This document shows, piece after piece, positions 34,201-49,200 of a stretch of 64,000 bases of DNA. Positions within the stretch are counted from its first letter, which is position 1. Every line of letters starts with the position of its first letter. The DNA is from Owenia fusiformis (lineage: Eukaryota > Annelida > Polychaeta > Sabellida > Oweniidae). A program made the translations under genes and the position numbers. Location: NCBI GenBank assembly GCA_903813345.2, contig CAIIXF020000006.1:23381936-23445935 (forward strand), read 5' to 3'. A model generated the notes under the pieces. It saw only the letters and a list, made by a program, of their open reading frames with translations. It searched no databases and had not been told where the DNA came from.

Positions 34201-37200
34201 TTGTCTTTGGAGACCTTTTAGACCAGGGAGCTCCCGACCGAGACGCATGCCATACTCATACATAACACTTCCAGCTGAAAGCAAATAAAAATAAATGATC
34301 AGAAGAGAAGTGTAAAATACTGGAAGCAATCCTTATAACAAGGCATCAACATGACAAAATACTCCCAGCCCGTTAGTTTCCCCCCCCCCCCTGTAAGAAC
34401 AAGATGGTGCAACACCTGCCAAATTCAAAAAACAATTCAAATATGGTTCAATAATTCTAAATTTCGCCAAAAAATGTGATATCATTGTGATATCAATCGT
34501 ACATGGTGTGCAATGAACCCAGTATTAAATATACAAACTCTCTCCAAGGAGATTCTAAGTGAAAGGGTGAATTATTTTATTCCATTTGAACTTAGTTAGC
34601 CTCTTTGAATGTTTAGCACATCTAAATAAATATCTGGTTGGGCAAAACTAATCCATTACATGGATTAGTGTGGCCAGTTTATAATGCCCAACTTGCTGGG
34701 TAATATTTTATAATGAAATAAATGGTCATATAATATTATTCATGCCAACAGAATTCTATTATCTTTTGTAAACTATCTATGCAACTAGCAGGTATAGCGA
34801 AGTTGCACAAAAACACTTAAATATCATTCATGAGATCCTGTACTATTTATCGCAGTTTTACCAAAGTTTAACCTTTTTACAGATCAGTCTAGTCTTACAA
34901 CATACAGTACATTCAAAGGCTGTATTAAGTCCATATGAACTATTTTATCTCAAAATGTTTTCATAGGCAAGGCTAAAACAAGTGATAGCAACTAATGAAA
35001 AATAGGTTATATGTCTCAGTCTTAAGTAAACAATGACAAGTATGCAGATTTTTATTGTATACAAAGTTTAATACATTAACACAGAAAGGAGCTTTCAGCA
35101 ACAGGTTCATATATAAAGTAAGTATATTTTTCTTTTAATACCATGAAGTCAAACCAAAGAGAACATAGTTATAGTCATAAATAAACATACTGTACTAACT
35201 GCATATAAATTAAGGATTTAAGCCCTGGGTTCAGTGCATTGTAGACCAAATCATTGCTCAACAAGGCATTAACATGACAAAATGTCACCACCTAAAACAA
35301 TTTGGTCAATTTAAAGCAAGTTGAAAAAATACCTCTTTGACTTTTTTTGACATTGAGAAGGTCATTGAAGGTCAAATGTCAAATGTAAAGTCAGATTTGA
35401 ACTTCTGAGAACATGTAGATGATTTTGAAAAAAAAATTAAGTAAATTTGAAGCAAGTTGAAAAAAGACCTTTTTGACCTTGAAAAGGTCATTGAAGGTCA
35501 AATGTCAAATCTAAAGTCAGATTTGAACTTTTGAGAACATGTAGATGATTTTGAAAAAAAAATTAAGTAAATTTGAAGCAAGTTGAAAAAAGACCTTTTT
35601 GACCTTGAAGGTCAAAGGTCAAATCTAAAGTCAGATTTGAACTTCTGAGAACTTGTTAAGTCAAATTTGAACTTCTGAAAAGATGTAGATGATTTTGAAA
35701 AAAAAATTTGGTCAATTTGAAGCAAGTTGAAAACAGACCTTTTTGACCTTTTTTGACCTTGAGAAGGTCATTAAAGGTGAAATGTGAAATCTAAAGTCAG
35801 ATTTGAATTTCTGAGAACATGTAGATGATTTTGAAAAAAAAAATTAGTCAATTTGAAGCAAGTTGAAAAAAGACCTTTTTGACCTTGAGAAGGTCATTGA
35901 AGGTCAAATGTCAAATCTAAAGTCAAATCTTAAGTCATATTTGAATTTCTGAGAACATGTAGATGATTTTGAAAAAAAAATTTAGTCAATTTGAAGCAAG
36001 TTGAAAACAGACCTTTTTGACCTTTTTTGACATTGAGAAGGTCATTGAAGGTCAAATGTCAAATCTAAAGTCAGATTTGAATTTCTGATAACATGTAGAT
36101 GATTTTGAAAAAAAAATTTAGTCAATTTGAAGCAAGTTGAAAACAGACCTTTTTGACCTTTTTTGACATTGAGAAGGTCATTGAAGGTCAAATGTCAAAT
36201 CTAAAGTCAGATTTGAATTTCTGATAACATGTAGATGATTTTGAAAAAAAAATTTAGTCAATTTGAAGCAAGTTGAAAAAAGACCTTTTTGACCTTTTTT
36301 GACTTTGAGAAGGTCATTGAAGGTCAAATGTCAAATCTTAAGTCAAATCTAAAGTCAGATTTGAATTTCTGAGAACACGTAGATGATTTTGAAAAAAAAT
36401 TTTAGTCAATTTGAAGCAAGTTGAAAACAGACCTTTTTGACCTTGAGAAGGTCATTGAAGGTCAAATGTCAAATCTTAAGTCAAATCTTAAGTCAGATTT
36501 GAATTTCTGAGAACACGTAGATGATTTTGAAAAAAAAATTTAGTCAATTTGAAGCAAGTTGAAAACAGACCTTTTTGACCTTGAGAAGGTCATTGAAGGT
36601 CAAATGTCAAATCTAAAGTCAGATTTGAAGGTCAAATGTCAAATCTAAAGTCAAATCTAAAGTGAGATTTGAATTTCTGAGAACATGTAGATGATTTTGA
36701 AAAAAAATTTAGTCAATGTGAAGCAAGTTGAAAAAAGACCTTTTTGACCTTGAGAAGGTCATTGAAGGTCAAATGTCAAATCTAAAGTCAGATTTGAACT
36801 TCTGAGAACATGTAGATGATTTAGAAAAAAATTGAAGTCAATCTAAACAGTATTTGTTATGTTATAGGAAGTTGTAAGAAATTGTTACAGACGCCAACCG
36901 CCGGACGCCAACCACCAACCGCCGGACGCCGGACGCCAACCGCCGTCGCAAAAAAACGGAGACCATAACAATATGTCACCACTTTTGGTGGTGACATAAA
37001 AAGGTGTTATTTTAACCTTCGAGATGTGAGATGCGCAGATTACAGGCTTTAGCACTATTAGTGAATATGAATACACACTTTAGTACTAAAGTGAATATGA
37101 ATACACACTAAACATTAAGGTGAATATGAATACAAGTTTAAGTGCTGAAATGAACGTGAAAAAACTTTAGTCCTAAAGTTAATATGAATAAACACTTTGG

Positions 37201-40200
37201 TACTAAAGTATATATGAATACTCGCTTTAGTGCTTAAAGATGAATATACGCTTTGGTACTAAAGTGCACATGAATACTTGCTTTAGTGCTAAAGTACAGA
37301 TGAATACATATGCTTTAATACTTCGATTCGGTGCATGTGAATACACAATTTAGTACTAAAGTGAATATGAACACACTTTAGTACTAAAGTTAATATGCAT
37401 TCACACTTTGGTACTAAAGTACATATTGAATACTTGCTTTAGTGCTAAAGTACAGATGAATACCAACTTTGGTACTAAAGTGAATATGAATACACACTTT
37501 GGTACTAAAGTGCATATGAATACTTGCTTTAGTGCGAAAGTACAGATGAATACATATGCTTTCATACTTCGGTGCATGTGAATACATTATACACACACAC
37601 ACAACTGAGTGCCACAAAAAAAATTACAAAGGATTTGTATCTAGGAAAAACAAATTCCTGTCAAAATCTAAATGTCAATTAAAATGGAAATACTAATATG
37701 TATTGAGATATTTACTTTACATGAAGGGTGCCACCATGTCCATGGACATACTATTTCATCAATTCTGTAAGCATACATTTACCTTATACTTTCCAATGGT
37801 ATATTCAAACCCTGGGACAAAGAGCTTCATTCTTTGATTCTCATTTGCCTAACTAATATCTCTCACAATTTGCAGGCTGCCACAATGTCAAGCACAGCAA
37901 TATGTAGGAGGGCCACCATGAAAGACCACAAGGCAATCATAGAGATGGACAACATGGTGTACAATGGTTTAGACTATTTAGATGCTAACTATCCACTTTA
38001 CATGCAACAACCATACAGATTCTGTTTCCTATGTGAGGATAATGGGAAAGTTGTAAGAAAACATTTTCACTTTTATTAAAGTTGCTAGACACTCCCATTA
38101 AAATATCAGGTTACAGCCACACTTTAACATGGCACTGAAAGTCAGGATTAGTAAGTTTAATTGTCAGCATTGCTTAATACTTGATTTTGATTTGCTAAGC
38201 TTGAGGACTTTTAAATTTAAAAAATGTTCTTTCTGTTTTTAAATGTCTTATTACAACCAAACAAAATGATGAAGTTAAAATCTAACTACCGAATATGAAC
38301 ATCAAACCATTGAAAGATACACAAAACAAAATTTGAAGCAATACATTTTCTCAATCAATATGAAATCTGAGAAAATTGAGCAGCTTTATTAAAATATCAA
38401 AAATCCACTTATTTTGGCACTTCCATAAGTGTGCCTCCTATTTATACCCCATGTCCCTCTGTGAATACTATTTTTATGGCTATCAAATATCCATTTGAGA
38501 TTAAGATTTAAAGATTTAAATTTTGCATTAGGAGACACTTGTACTCATCGTTTTGTGTAACCACTTACTATATCATGTACTAAACATATATTTGTATTAC
38601 GATCCCTAGAGAGATAAAGTACAGGGTGACACCAAAATGACACACACCCACATAATGTTGCATAACTTTTTTGTGAGCAAAAATTCTGATTTGTTTTATG
38701 GCACAAAAAACTCAGCATCCATGGTACAACTCCAAAAGAAGTTCCAGGTGACTAGCACAACTAAATGCAGATTTATGAGTGATACAAGAGATGTGTAGTC
38801 TATTCCTTTACAGGTACACCACAAAAATAACATTCACCTTTTGTAACAAATTTTGGAAAAAAGTTATAATGATTTTATCAATGACAATTATATCATTTTG
38901 TGATTAATTGATTGGACTTTCTTTCTTTGAAGGCACAAGCAAAAATCTTTAGTATTTACAAATTTATGTTACAAAAGGTAGGTGGCATTTTTTGTGTAGA
39001 ATCCAGGTATGCCTGCAGAGGGATGGGTGATGTTTACAGCAAATCTTGAAACGCTCATAAAATTTGAGCCACTTAAGCTACACATCTGAACTTTCTGGAT
39101 GTTTCGCATTATGTCTACTTTAAATGTGCCAAAGGACAAAAACTACGTAAGGTGGGTGTCCTTTTTTGTGTCACCCTGTAGTTATAATAACTCTGGCCCT
39201 CTAGGTTAAATAAAATGATTTATAAAAAAATGTTGCATTTTCTACATTCTACTCTCTAAATAGATGGCATATGTTCAAGCAACATTGATAGATGATGGAA
39301 GATCGCTGATTCGCCAAGCTGGCAGGTCAAGTCCTGGGCACCATGGGGAAGGCTACTTCAAGATGCTAAGAAGCTACATGACCGATCAGATGAAGATTCT
39401 GTGCCCAAGTGCTGATAGAATTGTGTACAGTGCAATTTATGGAGATTTCCAAAAGGATCGTATGGAACATGGAACAGAGGGGACTAAACTCATTGAAACT
39501 AGGGTAAATGCCATTAAAATTAGGGTTAATACCTCTGGAAGGTAACTAGGGTAAAAATAATTGAAACAAATACGACTAAAACTAGAGTCAATACAATTGA
39601 AACATAAGTCCAATACTGTTGAGTCGAATCCAGGCTCTAAAATCGGTTGAAACCAGAGAATTTTTCATTTTTGCCACCTTTTGACATTTTACAACATACC
39701 TATACAACTTTGAACTTCATACCTATACAACAAAAAAGTTAGATGGCAGAGATCATTTCTGCACATTTTAAAACAATTTTTGTGTAAATTGGATAATAAA
39801 AATTGTTCAAATAAGAGCAATTTTAGTGAAAGATTTTGTGACAGATTTTCTCGTCACTCTGGGTTTCGAGTTCTGAGGTGACAAGAAATCTCGTCACTTC
39901 AGGTTGTCAAGAGGTTAAACACAGTAAGGACTAAATATATAAGGGTTATGTACTGGGAGGTTTTGGATATGGGGTTTATCCAGAGGGAGATATGCATATC
40001 TACCTGAGGGATTGAGGGACCGAAGGTAGATGTGCATACCTCACGAGGGATGAACCCAATATCCAAACCGACCGTACATAAATGCTTTATCCTATACCAA
40101 GTAGAGTTTTCAGGGGCATATGGCCATTTCAACAGTACAAGGTGTAAAAATAAACAAATCAAGTCATTTTATTGCATTACCGGAAGCGGGAAGATATGCA

Positions 40201-43200
40201 CCGGAAGCGGGAAGATATGCACCGAAGCGGGAGATATGGAGGTTCTGGATATGGAAACCTCAAAATCAGGATACGGGATATATCTGACCAACTTATCTCC
40301 CGAAAACTCTACTTGGCATAGGATAAGAATCTTTATTTCTCACGAACAAAGAATAATATGAATTAAGCCTACTATATCTTGTTGCTCATCATTTCAATTA
40401 ATAATTTTTAAATTCAATTAATTAATGAACCAATATCAAATGACATAAAATGAACAGCATATTCTGGTTATTTCAGTATCGCAGAAACATCAGACTACCT
40501 CCTCGACAGAGCCTTGATGACATTCCTCATTTCACGAACCACCCCATAGTACACAGAATCACCCCATATGAGTTAGAAGCCATAGTAGAAGAAGATCGTA
40601 AAGATGGTTGGAAAATATTTCCAGCCAAGAGCTTTACAAGTGAGTGGGAACCTATGAGTATGATAGATGGTGTTAAATCAAATATTCAAATAATTGCATA
40701 TCGATCGCTGCTATTTGCAAGTTATGATACCAATGGGAAGTGTGTTGCTGTGAGTGCTTTGAATGGATTCCCGATAACACCAGGGCAAAGAAGTGATTGT
40801 GACTTCTATGGTCCTAACCTGAATCACTTACAGGCCCATATGATCGCTCATGCTGAAGAGGCCCACAAGAAATCCAAGAAGGCAAATTGTGATTTATACT
40901 TCTGTGTTTATTTCCCTCAGACAATATCACTGGAGAAAATGACTGACTTTGCAGATAAAGAACTAGCCTGGGAGATTAGTGATATACATGATGGGAATGT
41001 TTATATAACTGCAGAGAGACCACTGACCAGACATGCTAAACTGTGAACTTAGATAATTTTCCCATTTTTCCAATTTTAGTCAACATAATAACATATATTG
41101 AAAATAGTATTTGTAAATGACTGACCCAAAATCTGCATAAATAAACTGATTTTGGAGATAAAATGAACTCTAAAAAACGGTTCCTTTTATTTTTTATGTA
41201 GAATTTCTGCTAGAGATATAAGGCATCAATGCTACTGTTATGGATATGGGAACTTTAAAGGCAGTGCCTAAGGAAGCACTGGCCCTAAAATGAATATCTG
41301 TCACTTCTATCTCATGCTGCTTCATACACAAAAAAATAAGTAATGAACTAAGATAATGAACTTAAGATATATACAACTTATATATTATGATATAACTGTT
41401 TATTCAACTTGGCCACTTAAGGCCAGAGTGCACTTTGGAAAAAATGCTACCCCCTCGTTTTCCTTCATTTTAATGTTTTGGACTAAGAAAAATGTCAAAA
41501 TTGCCCACTGTTCATATTAAAGCAATACTTATTCAACTTTGTACCATGCATACTTTGGTATTGTTATTATATCCATATTCCTGATCCATTTCCCTTTACA
41601 ATGGAATATTCAAACCCTTGGACAAATAGTGCTGACCTTTGTTTGCTCAACAATACAGAGGTTAATCCACAGGCGCACTTTGGAGAGTCTTTATCTATTA
41701 TTATTACATTTTGTTCTCAAACATTGAAAATTTCATTGAACTCAATACTTGAAGGAGGATAAAGATCTTTTTATTTGCGTAACTTAAAATATAATATGAA
41801 CTCAAGATTGACTCGCGATTGCAAATCTGGAGTCTAATTTGTTAATGCCAGATTTCAGTATTTTTCCCTCTTGAGTAAGTTTTCTTGCCAAGCAGAAGGT
41901 TATGAACTTAAAGTTAAGATCAAGGCAATTAATCATCCTAGCTTCATCTTAGTTTGACATAAATCTGGACTAGGAAAACCAGACTATGCTGATTCTTAAA
42001 CCAGATAAACGTCATATATCAGTCCAGTTGTAACCGTAACTAGCTAGCCTAGCTGCTAGAGCACATTAAAATCTAAGAAATCTGGCTAGCATTTCATTGT
42101 GCTAATGTTGTGGTAGTGTTTAACTGAATGCCTTACCAGTCTGTATGTTGATAATGGCTGGTTCATTTAGATTTTTATTGCATAGGAAGTTAAATGCATT
42201 GACAAAGAAGCAAGCATTCAGCAACAGGTTCATCCATAAAGTAAGTATATTTTTATTTATTTTATTGTTACGAGGTCAAAACCAAAGAAAACATATACAT
42301 GTTGTTATCTATACAACTACTCAAGTGTGCATATATTATGAATTTATGCTTTTTATCAGTGTCTACCCAGCACTGTAGCAACTACATGCCATCAACGAAT
42401 GTGTTTTCTTTTTATCAATCAATTTCAAATCATATGTGAGTGAACCTTATAACATGGCAAAATTGATGACAAATCATTGATTTATCATACCTGGCCACAT
42501 TAATTATAGTCAACAAGAATAAATGGAATAAAAATTATATATTTAGATAGTACATGTATTTATTATATGCCTTGCAGGTAGCTTCCATACCGAGCATGGC
42601 AATATGTAGGAGGGCCACTATGAAAGACCATAATGCAATCATAGAGATGAACAACATGGTTTTCAATGGCCTAGACTATTTAGATGCCAACTATCCCCTA
42701 TATATGCAGCAACCATATAGGTTCTGCTTTCTCTGTGAGGACAATGGAAAAGTGGTAAATTCATTTTTCTACATTAATATTGTGAATTCTATTTCTTATG
42801 GCTACGATTTAGACAATTAAATGGCAAATATCTATTTGATATTGTATTCAGATTGCATTGAGATTTCCATTCAAATGTTGCATTTTCTACTTTCTACTCT
42901 CTAAATAGATGGCGTACATTCAAGCAACATTGATAGATGGTGGAAAATCGCTGATTCGCCAAGCTGGCAGATCAAGACTTGGGCACCACAGGGAAGGCTA
43001 CTTCAAGATGCTAAGAAGCTACATGACTGATCAGATGATGATTCTATGCCCAAGTGCTGACAGAATTGTGTACACTGCTCTTTATGGAGATTTCCAAAAG
43101 GATCGGGTAGAACAGGGAATAGAGGGAACTAAACTCATTGAGACTAGGGTAAATACAATGAGCGATCTGTCATAAATAGCGCCATATATCATAGAATCTC

Positions 43201-46200
43201 AATCTTTATTCATTAAATAATTTTTCTTTAATACCATAACATAATAGCAAAAATATTACATTCTGGTTATTTCAGTATCGCAGAATCATCAGACTACCTC
43301 CTCGACAGAGCCTTGATGACATTCCTCATTTTACGAACCACCCCATAATACACAGAATCACCCCATATGAGTTAGAAGCCATAGTAGAAGAAGATCGTAA
43401 AAATGGTTGGAAAATATTTCCCTCCAAGAGTTTGGTTAGTGAATATGAACCAATGAGTATGATAGATGGTGTCAAATCAAATATCCAAATGATCGTCTAC
43501 CGTTCTCTGCTCTTTGCAAGTTACGACACCAATGGGAAATGTGTTGCTGTGAGTGCCCTGAACAAAATCCCAATAATCTTAGGGCAAAGAAGTGATTGTG
43601 ACTTCTACGGTCCTAACCTTAATCACTTACAGGCCCATATGATCATCCATGCTAAAGAGGCCCACAAGAAATCCAAGAAGGCAAATTGTGATTTATACTT
43701 CTGTGTTTATTTCCCCCAGACAATATCACTGGAGAAAATGACGGACTTTGCAGATAAAGAACTAGGTTGGGAGATTAGTGATATACATGATGGGAATGTT
43801 TATATAACTGCAGAGAGACCACTGCCCAGACAAGCTAAACTGTGAATTTAAATAATCAGTCAATTTGTATTTTGTATACATCCACTGAATGTAAGTAGTT
43901 TGAAACAAATAAAAATACAGTACTTTTAAAATGCCGTTATTTTTTAGTATCAAATACATCCAACCCTGATTTCAAATAAGCCATTTTTATTTTTTTTATT
44001 ATTCAATTTTTATTTAGACCAAAATAATATGTTACAACAATAGCTGTTTAATTGCTATTCAGCAATATAAAAGAGCATATAGGTGCATACTAAGCATACT
44101 GGTCAGGCACAAGGGTTCTCTGGGTCTAGGGTGATATCAGGTCTGGAAGCTGGGTCAGTAATCATAAGGTGATCTATTAAAGGGAAATAACATGAACAAG
44201 GCATGTTTTATACAATGCAGAAAAACAAAACATTAATATAATGGAAGGTGATTTTATAACAAGAAATAAATTTAGCCAAGCAGAATTTACATGTTTAAAA
44301 CAAGTACAGTATAGTATAAGTTACATCACATGTAATCAATATAATAGAAAGTGATTTTATAACAAGAATTAAAGGTAGCCGCCAAGCAGAAATTACAAAA
44401 GTGAGTATTTAGGTCAAGATAAATAAATTACATATGGTGAATGAATATCTAAGCACAAGTTCAAAAGGGAAAGGACCAAAAGTTGCAATGGAACCCAGCA
44501 AGAAAATGCAAACTTAAGTGTAAACCACCAGTCAAAAAAACAACCAGTGTATCCCAAAACCATGATCTAATGTCATATACAAACAGTTTCACATCTCCTT
44601 CAGTCAGGCTAACCTTATAAAGAGCATGTCTATTCTCTTATCAGCATATGAAGTGACCTTATGTTTAATTTATACATGTATTATGAACAGTACATGCATA
44701 TACAGAGTTTACTCTACTATACCTTGCATTTGGTGTTCATAAGCAACCCACTTGGCTTATTAGTAATGATTATGTTATTTGTTTTTATTTGTGTGTTCCT
44801 TATGAATGGTTTATCGGATGACGTTAGATGTAATAAGGTACTTTCAAAAATATACTAAACAATACAATTGGACAAACAGAGTATCTTATGCATTTCTAGG
44901 CGTTAGGTATAGTAGAGTGAAGTTATACATGTGCATTATAAAGAACATTCAGGATCATCTCAGATACAAAAAGGTAAAGTAAGTTCATTTTTCTCTCAGA
45001 TTAAACAGATCAATTAAAACACAGGGCTTTTACAAATGACCATTATTATATCACTCATATTCATCATTCTGTTAGCCACGATTTAAGAATTTATTGTTTT
45101 TCAATATCTTTAATAAGGATATACAAATGATATCATGGTTCATTATCTGTTAATGTTTTTCATGATATGGTTATAACAAGGTACATTATCTGTTAATTTT
45201 CTTACATCTGTCCAACAGAATTATGCAATGCGTGTTGTTCAAAAGTTGGTTGGAATCATTAAAACAATGGAGGGGGGGGGGATGCTAGTATTCTTTTTAT
45301 GAAAAAACTAAAAACATTACCATTATCAAAACTAAAGAATATACAAAATATGACATAAAATTTATAATACATAAAAATATGAAAATCTTTGGCGACATTA
45401 ATAAAGTCGAAATATGCAGATGAATTTGGTTCTCCAAACAGAAAATTGTCCTTTGCAGGCTGCCACAATGTCAAGCACAGCAATATGTAGGAGGGCCACT
45501 ATGAAAGACCACAAAGCAATCATAGAGATGGACAACATGGTGTACAATGGAGTAGACTATTTAGATGCTAACTATCCACTTTACATGCAACAACCATACA
45601 GATTCTGTTTCCTATGTGAGGATAATGGGAAGGTTGTAAGTAGATTTTTCTTTTGAGAAATACCTAGTAGATCAGAAATTATATTCTGACGAATAGTATG
45701 AGTTTATTTAATATTTGAATGGCACTGAATAAACTGAAGAATGTTTTTAATTAATCTATAGTAGATAGAGACTGTATATTAAGGCATGAACAATACATGT
45801 TCTTTAGCCATCTTGTGCTTATTTTTTGCGTTAATTGTGCAGGAAGATTTTGCTTCCATAGCAATAAAAAAATGATGAAATATGTTTTCTGCTTTTTGAA
45901 CAGATGGCATACATTCAACAAACCCTAGTAGATGGAGGAAAAACATTGATTAGCCAAGCTGGCAGATCAAGACCTGGACACCGTGGTGAAGGCTACTTTA
46001 AGATGCTGATTAACTATGTGAACGAACAGATAAAGATCCTATGTCCAAGTGTTGAAAGAACAGTATACAATTCAGAATACGGAGAATTCCATCAAAATCG
46101 TGAAGTAAACTTCATAGAAAAGAGGGTAAGTGGCATAATCAACATCCATGTACAAAAAATATTATTATGACTTTACAAGTTAATTTTTCAAAATATGTCT

Positions 46201-49200
46201 CTAAATGACATACCCTGCGTGCAGAGTCTAGTTAAACTACACTCTGCCTAGTATAAACCATATTACAGTTTAGTAGCCCCGCCCCCACGACGGATACCGG
46301 TGACAGTTTTGGAAATAAATCACTTCTGACCTACGCGCTGATGTAATCAGCGAGCTTGAAGAAACATACGCTAAATGCGTGCTAATTAAATATGCGCATG
46401 TCATTGGCCGATTCCGGGCTCAAGGGTGACGTCAGAAGGAATGACTATATATAGAACGTCGGTCAAATTTGGCCAACGAACACTGATTGGCGCGGTGAGT
46501 TCACAGGTTTATTTTAGTTTGAAAGAGTGAAGACGAAGCTCTCTTTTAAGAAGTGAAGTCAAACGAATGCAAAGGGTATAAATGACACAGTCTAACATAC
46601 AAATAGGGAAGTAAGGGGCTTAAGAACAAATAAGAAATTTTCAATTCTCTAATTATCAAACATTTTGTTTGTTCCAGAATCGTCAAACATTCAAACTAAC
46701 TCCCCAACAAAGTCTTCGTGACATTCCTTGCTTCATGAACCACCCCATAGTGCACAGAATCACACCATATGAGTTAGAAGCCATAGTAGAAGAAGATCGT
46801 AAAAATGGTTGGAAAATATTTCCTGCCAAGAGCTTAACAAGCGAGTGGGAACCTATGAGTATGATAGATGGTGTTAAATCAAATGTTCAAATAATTGCAT
46901 ATCGTTCACTGCTGTTTGCGAGTTACGACACCAATGGAAAATGTGTTGCTGTGAGTGCCTTGAATGGATACACTATAACCCTAGGATGGAGAAGTGATTG
47001 TGACTTCTATGGTCCTAACCTCAATCACTTACAGGCCCATATGATCGCTCATGCTAAAGAGGCTCATAAGAAATCCCAAAAGATTAACTGTGATCTGTAC
47101 TTCTGTGTGAATATCCCCCTGAGCATATCACTAGAAAACCTGAATGTTTTTGCAGAAAAAGAACTTGGATGGGAAAGGTCTTCTGTATTAGGGAATGTTT
47201 ATTTTAGTGCAGTAGAAAAAGTCTTCAAACAAGCTAAACTATGAAATACTTCTTGAGGCCAACTCTGCTTATTTTAAGAATTCCTGTCTGTTGAACATCT
47301 GACTTTGTTGAATCTGTTAGGTTCAAATTATAAATCAACCATTCTACTTGTATTGGTCTTGTATTTAAAAGACTACATACAAATAAACCACCAGTCAGGA
47401 CAAAACACATATAGGTATAGGAAAATTACATTGCTTGTCTAGATGTTCTCAAATCCTGTATTTGTAAGTAAAACTTATTGAATTGAACACCTCTGTAAAT
47501 GGAGACTTCCATGGTGAAACACTACTTTGGTGTACCATAGGCATTCAAATTACCCAGTTTTTACTGTATTTTGGATTGCTTTTGCATCCAGGTACTGCAT
47601 AGAACAACCTTTGAATTGTATTTGGATCAACAATACTTTTCTAAATAAACGGTACATTAGATATCAAAAAATGTTTTAATATTTTAAGTAAAATGTACCT
47701 TTTCTAAATAAATAGTACATGTAAACTCCAAAACATCTGTATTATTATCTGAGGTAAAATGTACCTTTTCTAAATAAATAGTACTGTACATGTAAACTCC
47801 AAAACATCTGTTTTATTATCTGAGGTAAAATGTACCTTTTCTAAATAAATAGTACTGTACATGTAAACTCCAAAACATCTGTTTTATTATCTGAGGTAAA
47901 ATGTACCTTTTCAAAAGTTGCTCCTCAATTGAGTAGAGGAGGCCATAATAGTTGTGTGTTAAGCCAGGTCAACATATCTCGCACAAGACTATGATATTCA
48001 CAATATCATCATATATGTCCATGTAAGGGAACTTCACAAGAGGCTCACAAGAAACTCGAGAAGACAAATTGTGATTTATACATCTGTGTTTATTTCTCTC
48101 AGACAATATCACTTGAGAAAATGACTGACTTTGCAGATAAAAAACAAGGCAACACTTCTCTAAATTCTCTAAACTACTTTAAATAAATTTTACACTAAAC
48201 TCACTAAGGAAGTATAATCCCCACCCATCAAATGAACTCTTGATTTTCAAAATCTATTGGTTCATATGATCAAAATACACTGTTTATGTTGACGAGCACT
48301 TTTTCAAAATAGACTGGATGAGGGAAATAAACACAGAAGTACAAATCACAATTTGTCTTCTTGAGTTTCTTGTGAGCCTCTTGTGAAGTTCCCTTACATG
48401 GACATATATGATGATATTGTGAATATCATAGAGTCTCGTGCGAGATATGTTGACCTGGCTTAACATATAAATGTAATGTACATGGACACTTTTTACTGGA
48501 AAGACTCTTACAGCAACTATAGCATGGCAATCTAGGTCATCCACTCAATAAAGGAAGGAAATATCTAAGTTTATTCTTAGGCAATAGTCGTGGGGGTGGG
48601 GTTGCTAAACTGTAATATAGTCTACACTAAGGAGAGGGTAGTTTATAAGCAGACTGTACACAGGGTAGGTCCAGCCAGCATTCAAAAATAGACTGATGAA
48701 CTGTACTGTATACCAACAAAAGGTAAGGTCAAGTAAAGGTCACATTAAGATCACGAGCAAGGCATGTTTTTAACAAGGCATTAACATGCAAAATGTCACC
48801 ACCTGCCATTTGATACAGACATCAACCACCGATTGCCAACAACCAACCATCGAATCCCAAACTCAGTCAACAAAAAGGTTTGAGGCTGTAACACTTGGGG
48901 TGGTGACATCAAACAAATATTAATCAATATAAAAAAGTGAACAAGAACAAGAATTGGTATTAGGAGTCAGGAATCAGGAGTTTTAGGTTAAGATAAACAA
49001 GGCATTGACATGCAAAATTCCACCACCTACCATTTGTTACAGATGCAAAATGGCAAACACTGTCCATGAGACTATAACAATGTCACCACTTATGGAAGAG
49101 ACATGCTTAGTTTCTATTCATAATCAAACAGGTTCAAATTCCTTTCAGTCTTAAGAGCACTTATGTTTTCCTATCAGTGTATGAACTGGGCTTTTGCCTA

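Noticed and set aside
37414-37617. Minus-strand ORF with STKVGIHLYF repeats
   Set aside because: Translation of a 36 bp minisatellite with no other support.
39899-40361. ORFs on both strands between acetyltransferase exons 2 and 3 of copy 1
   Set aside because: Fall in an inverted-repeat insertion; the equivalent intron of other copies lacks them.
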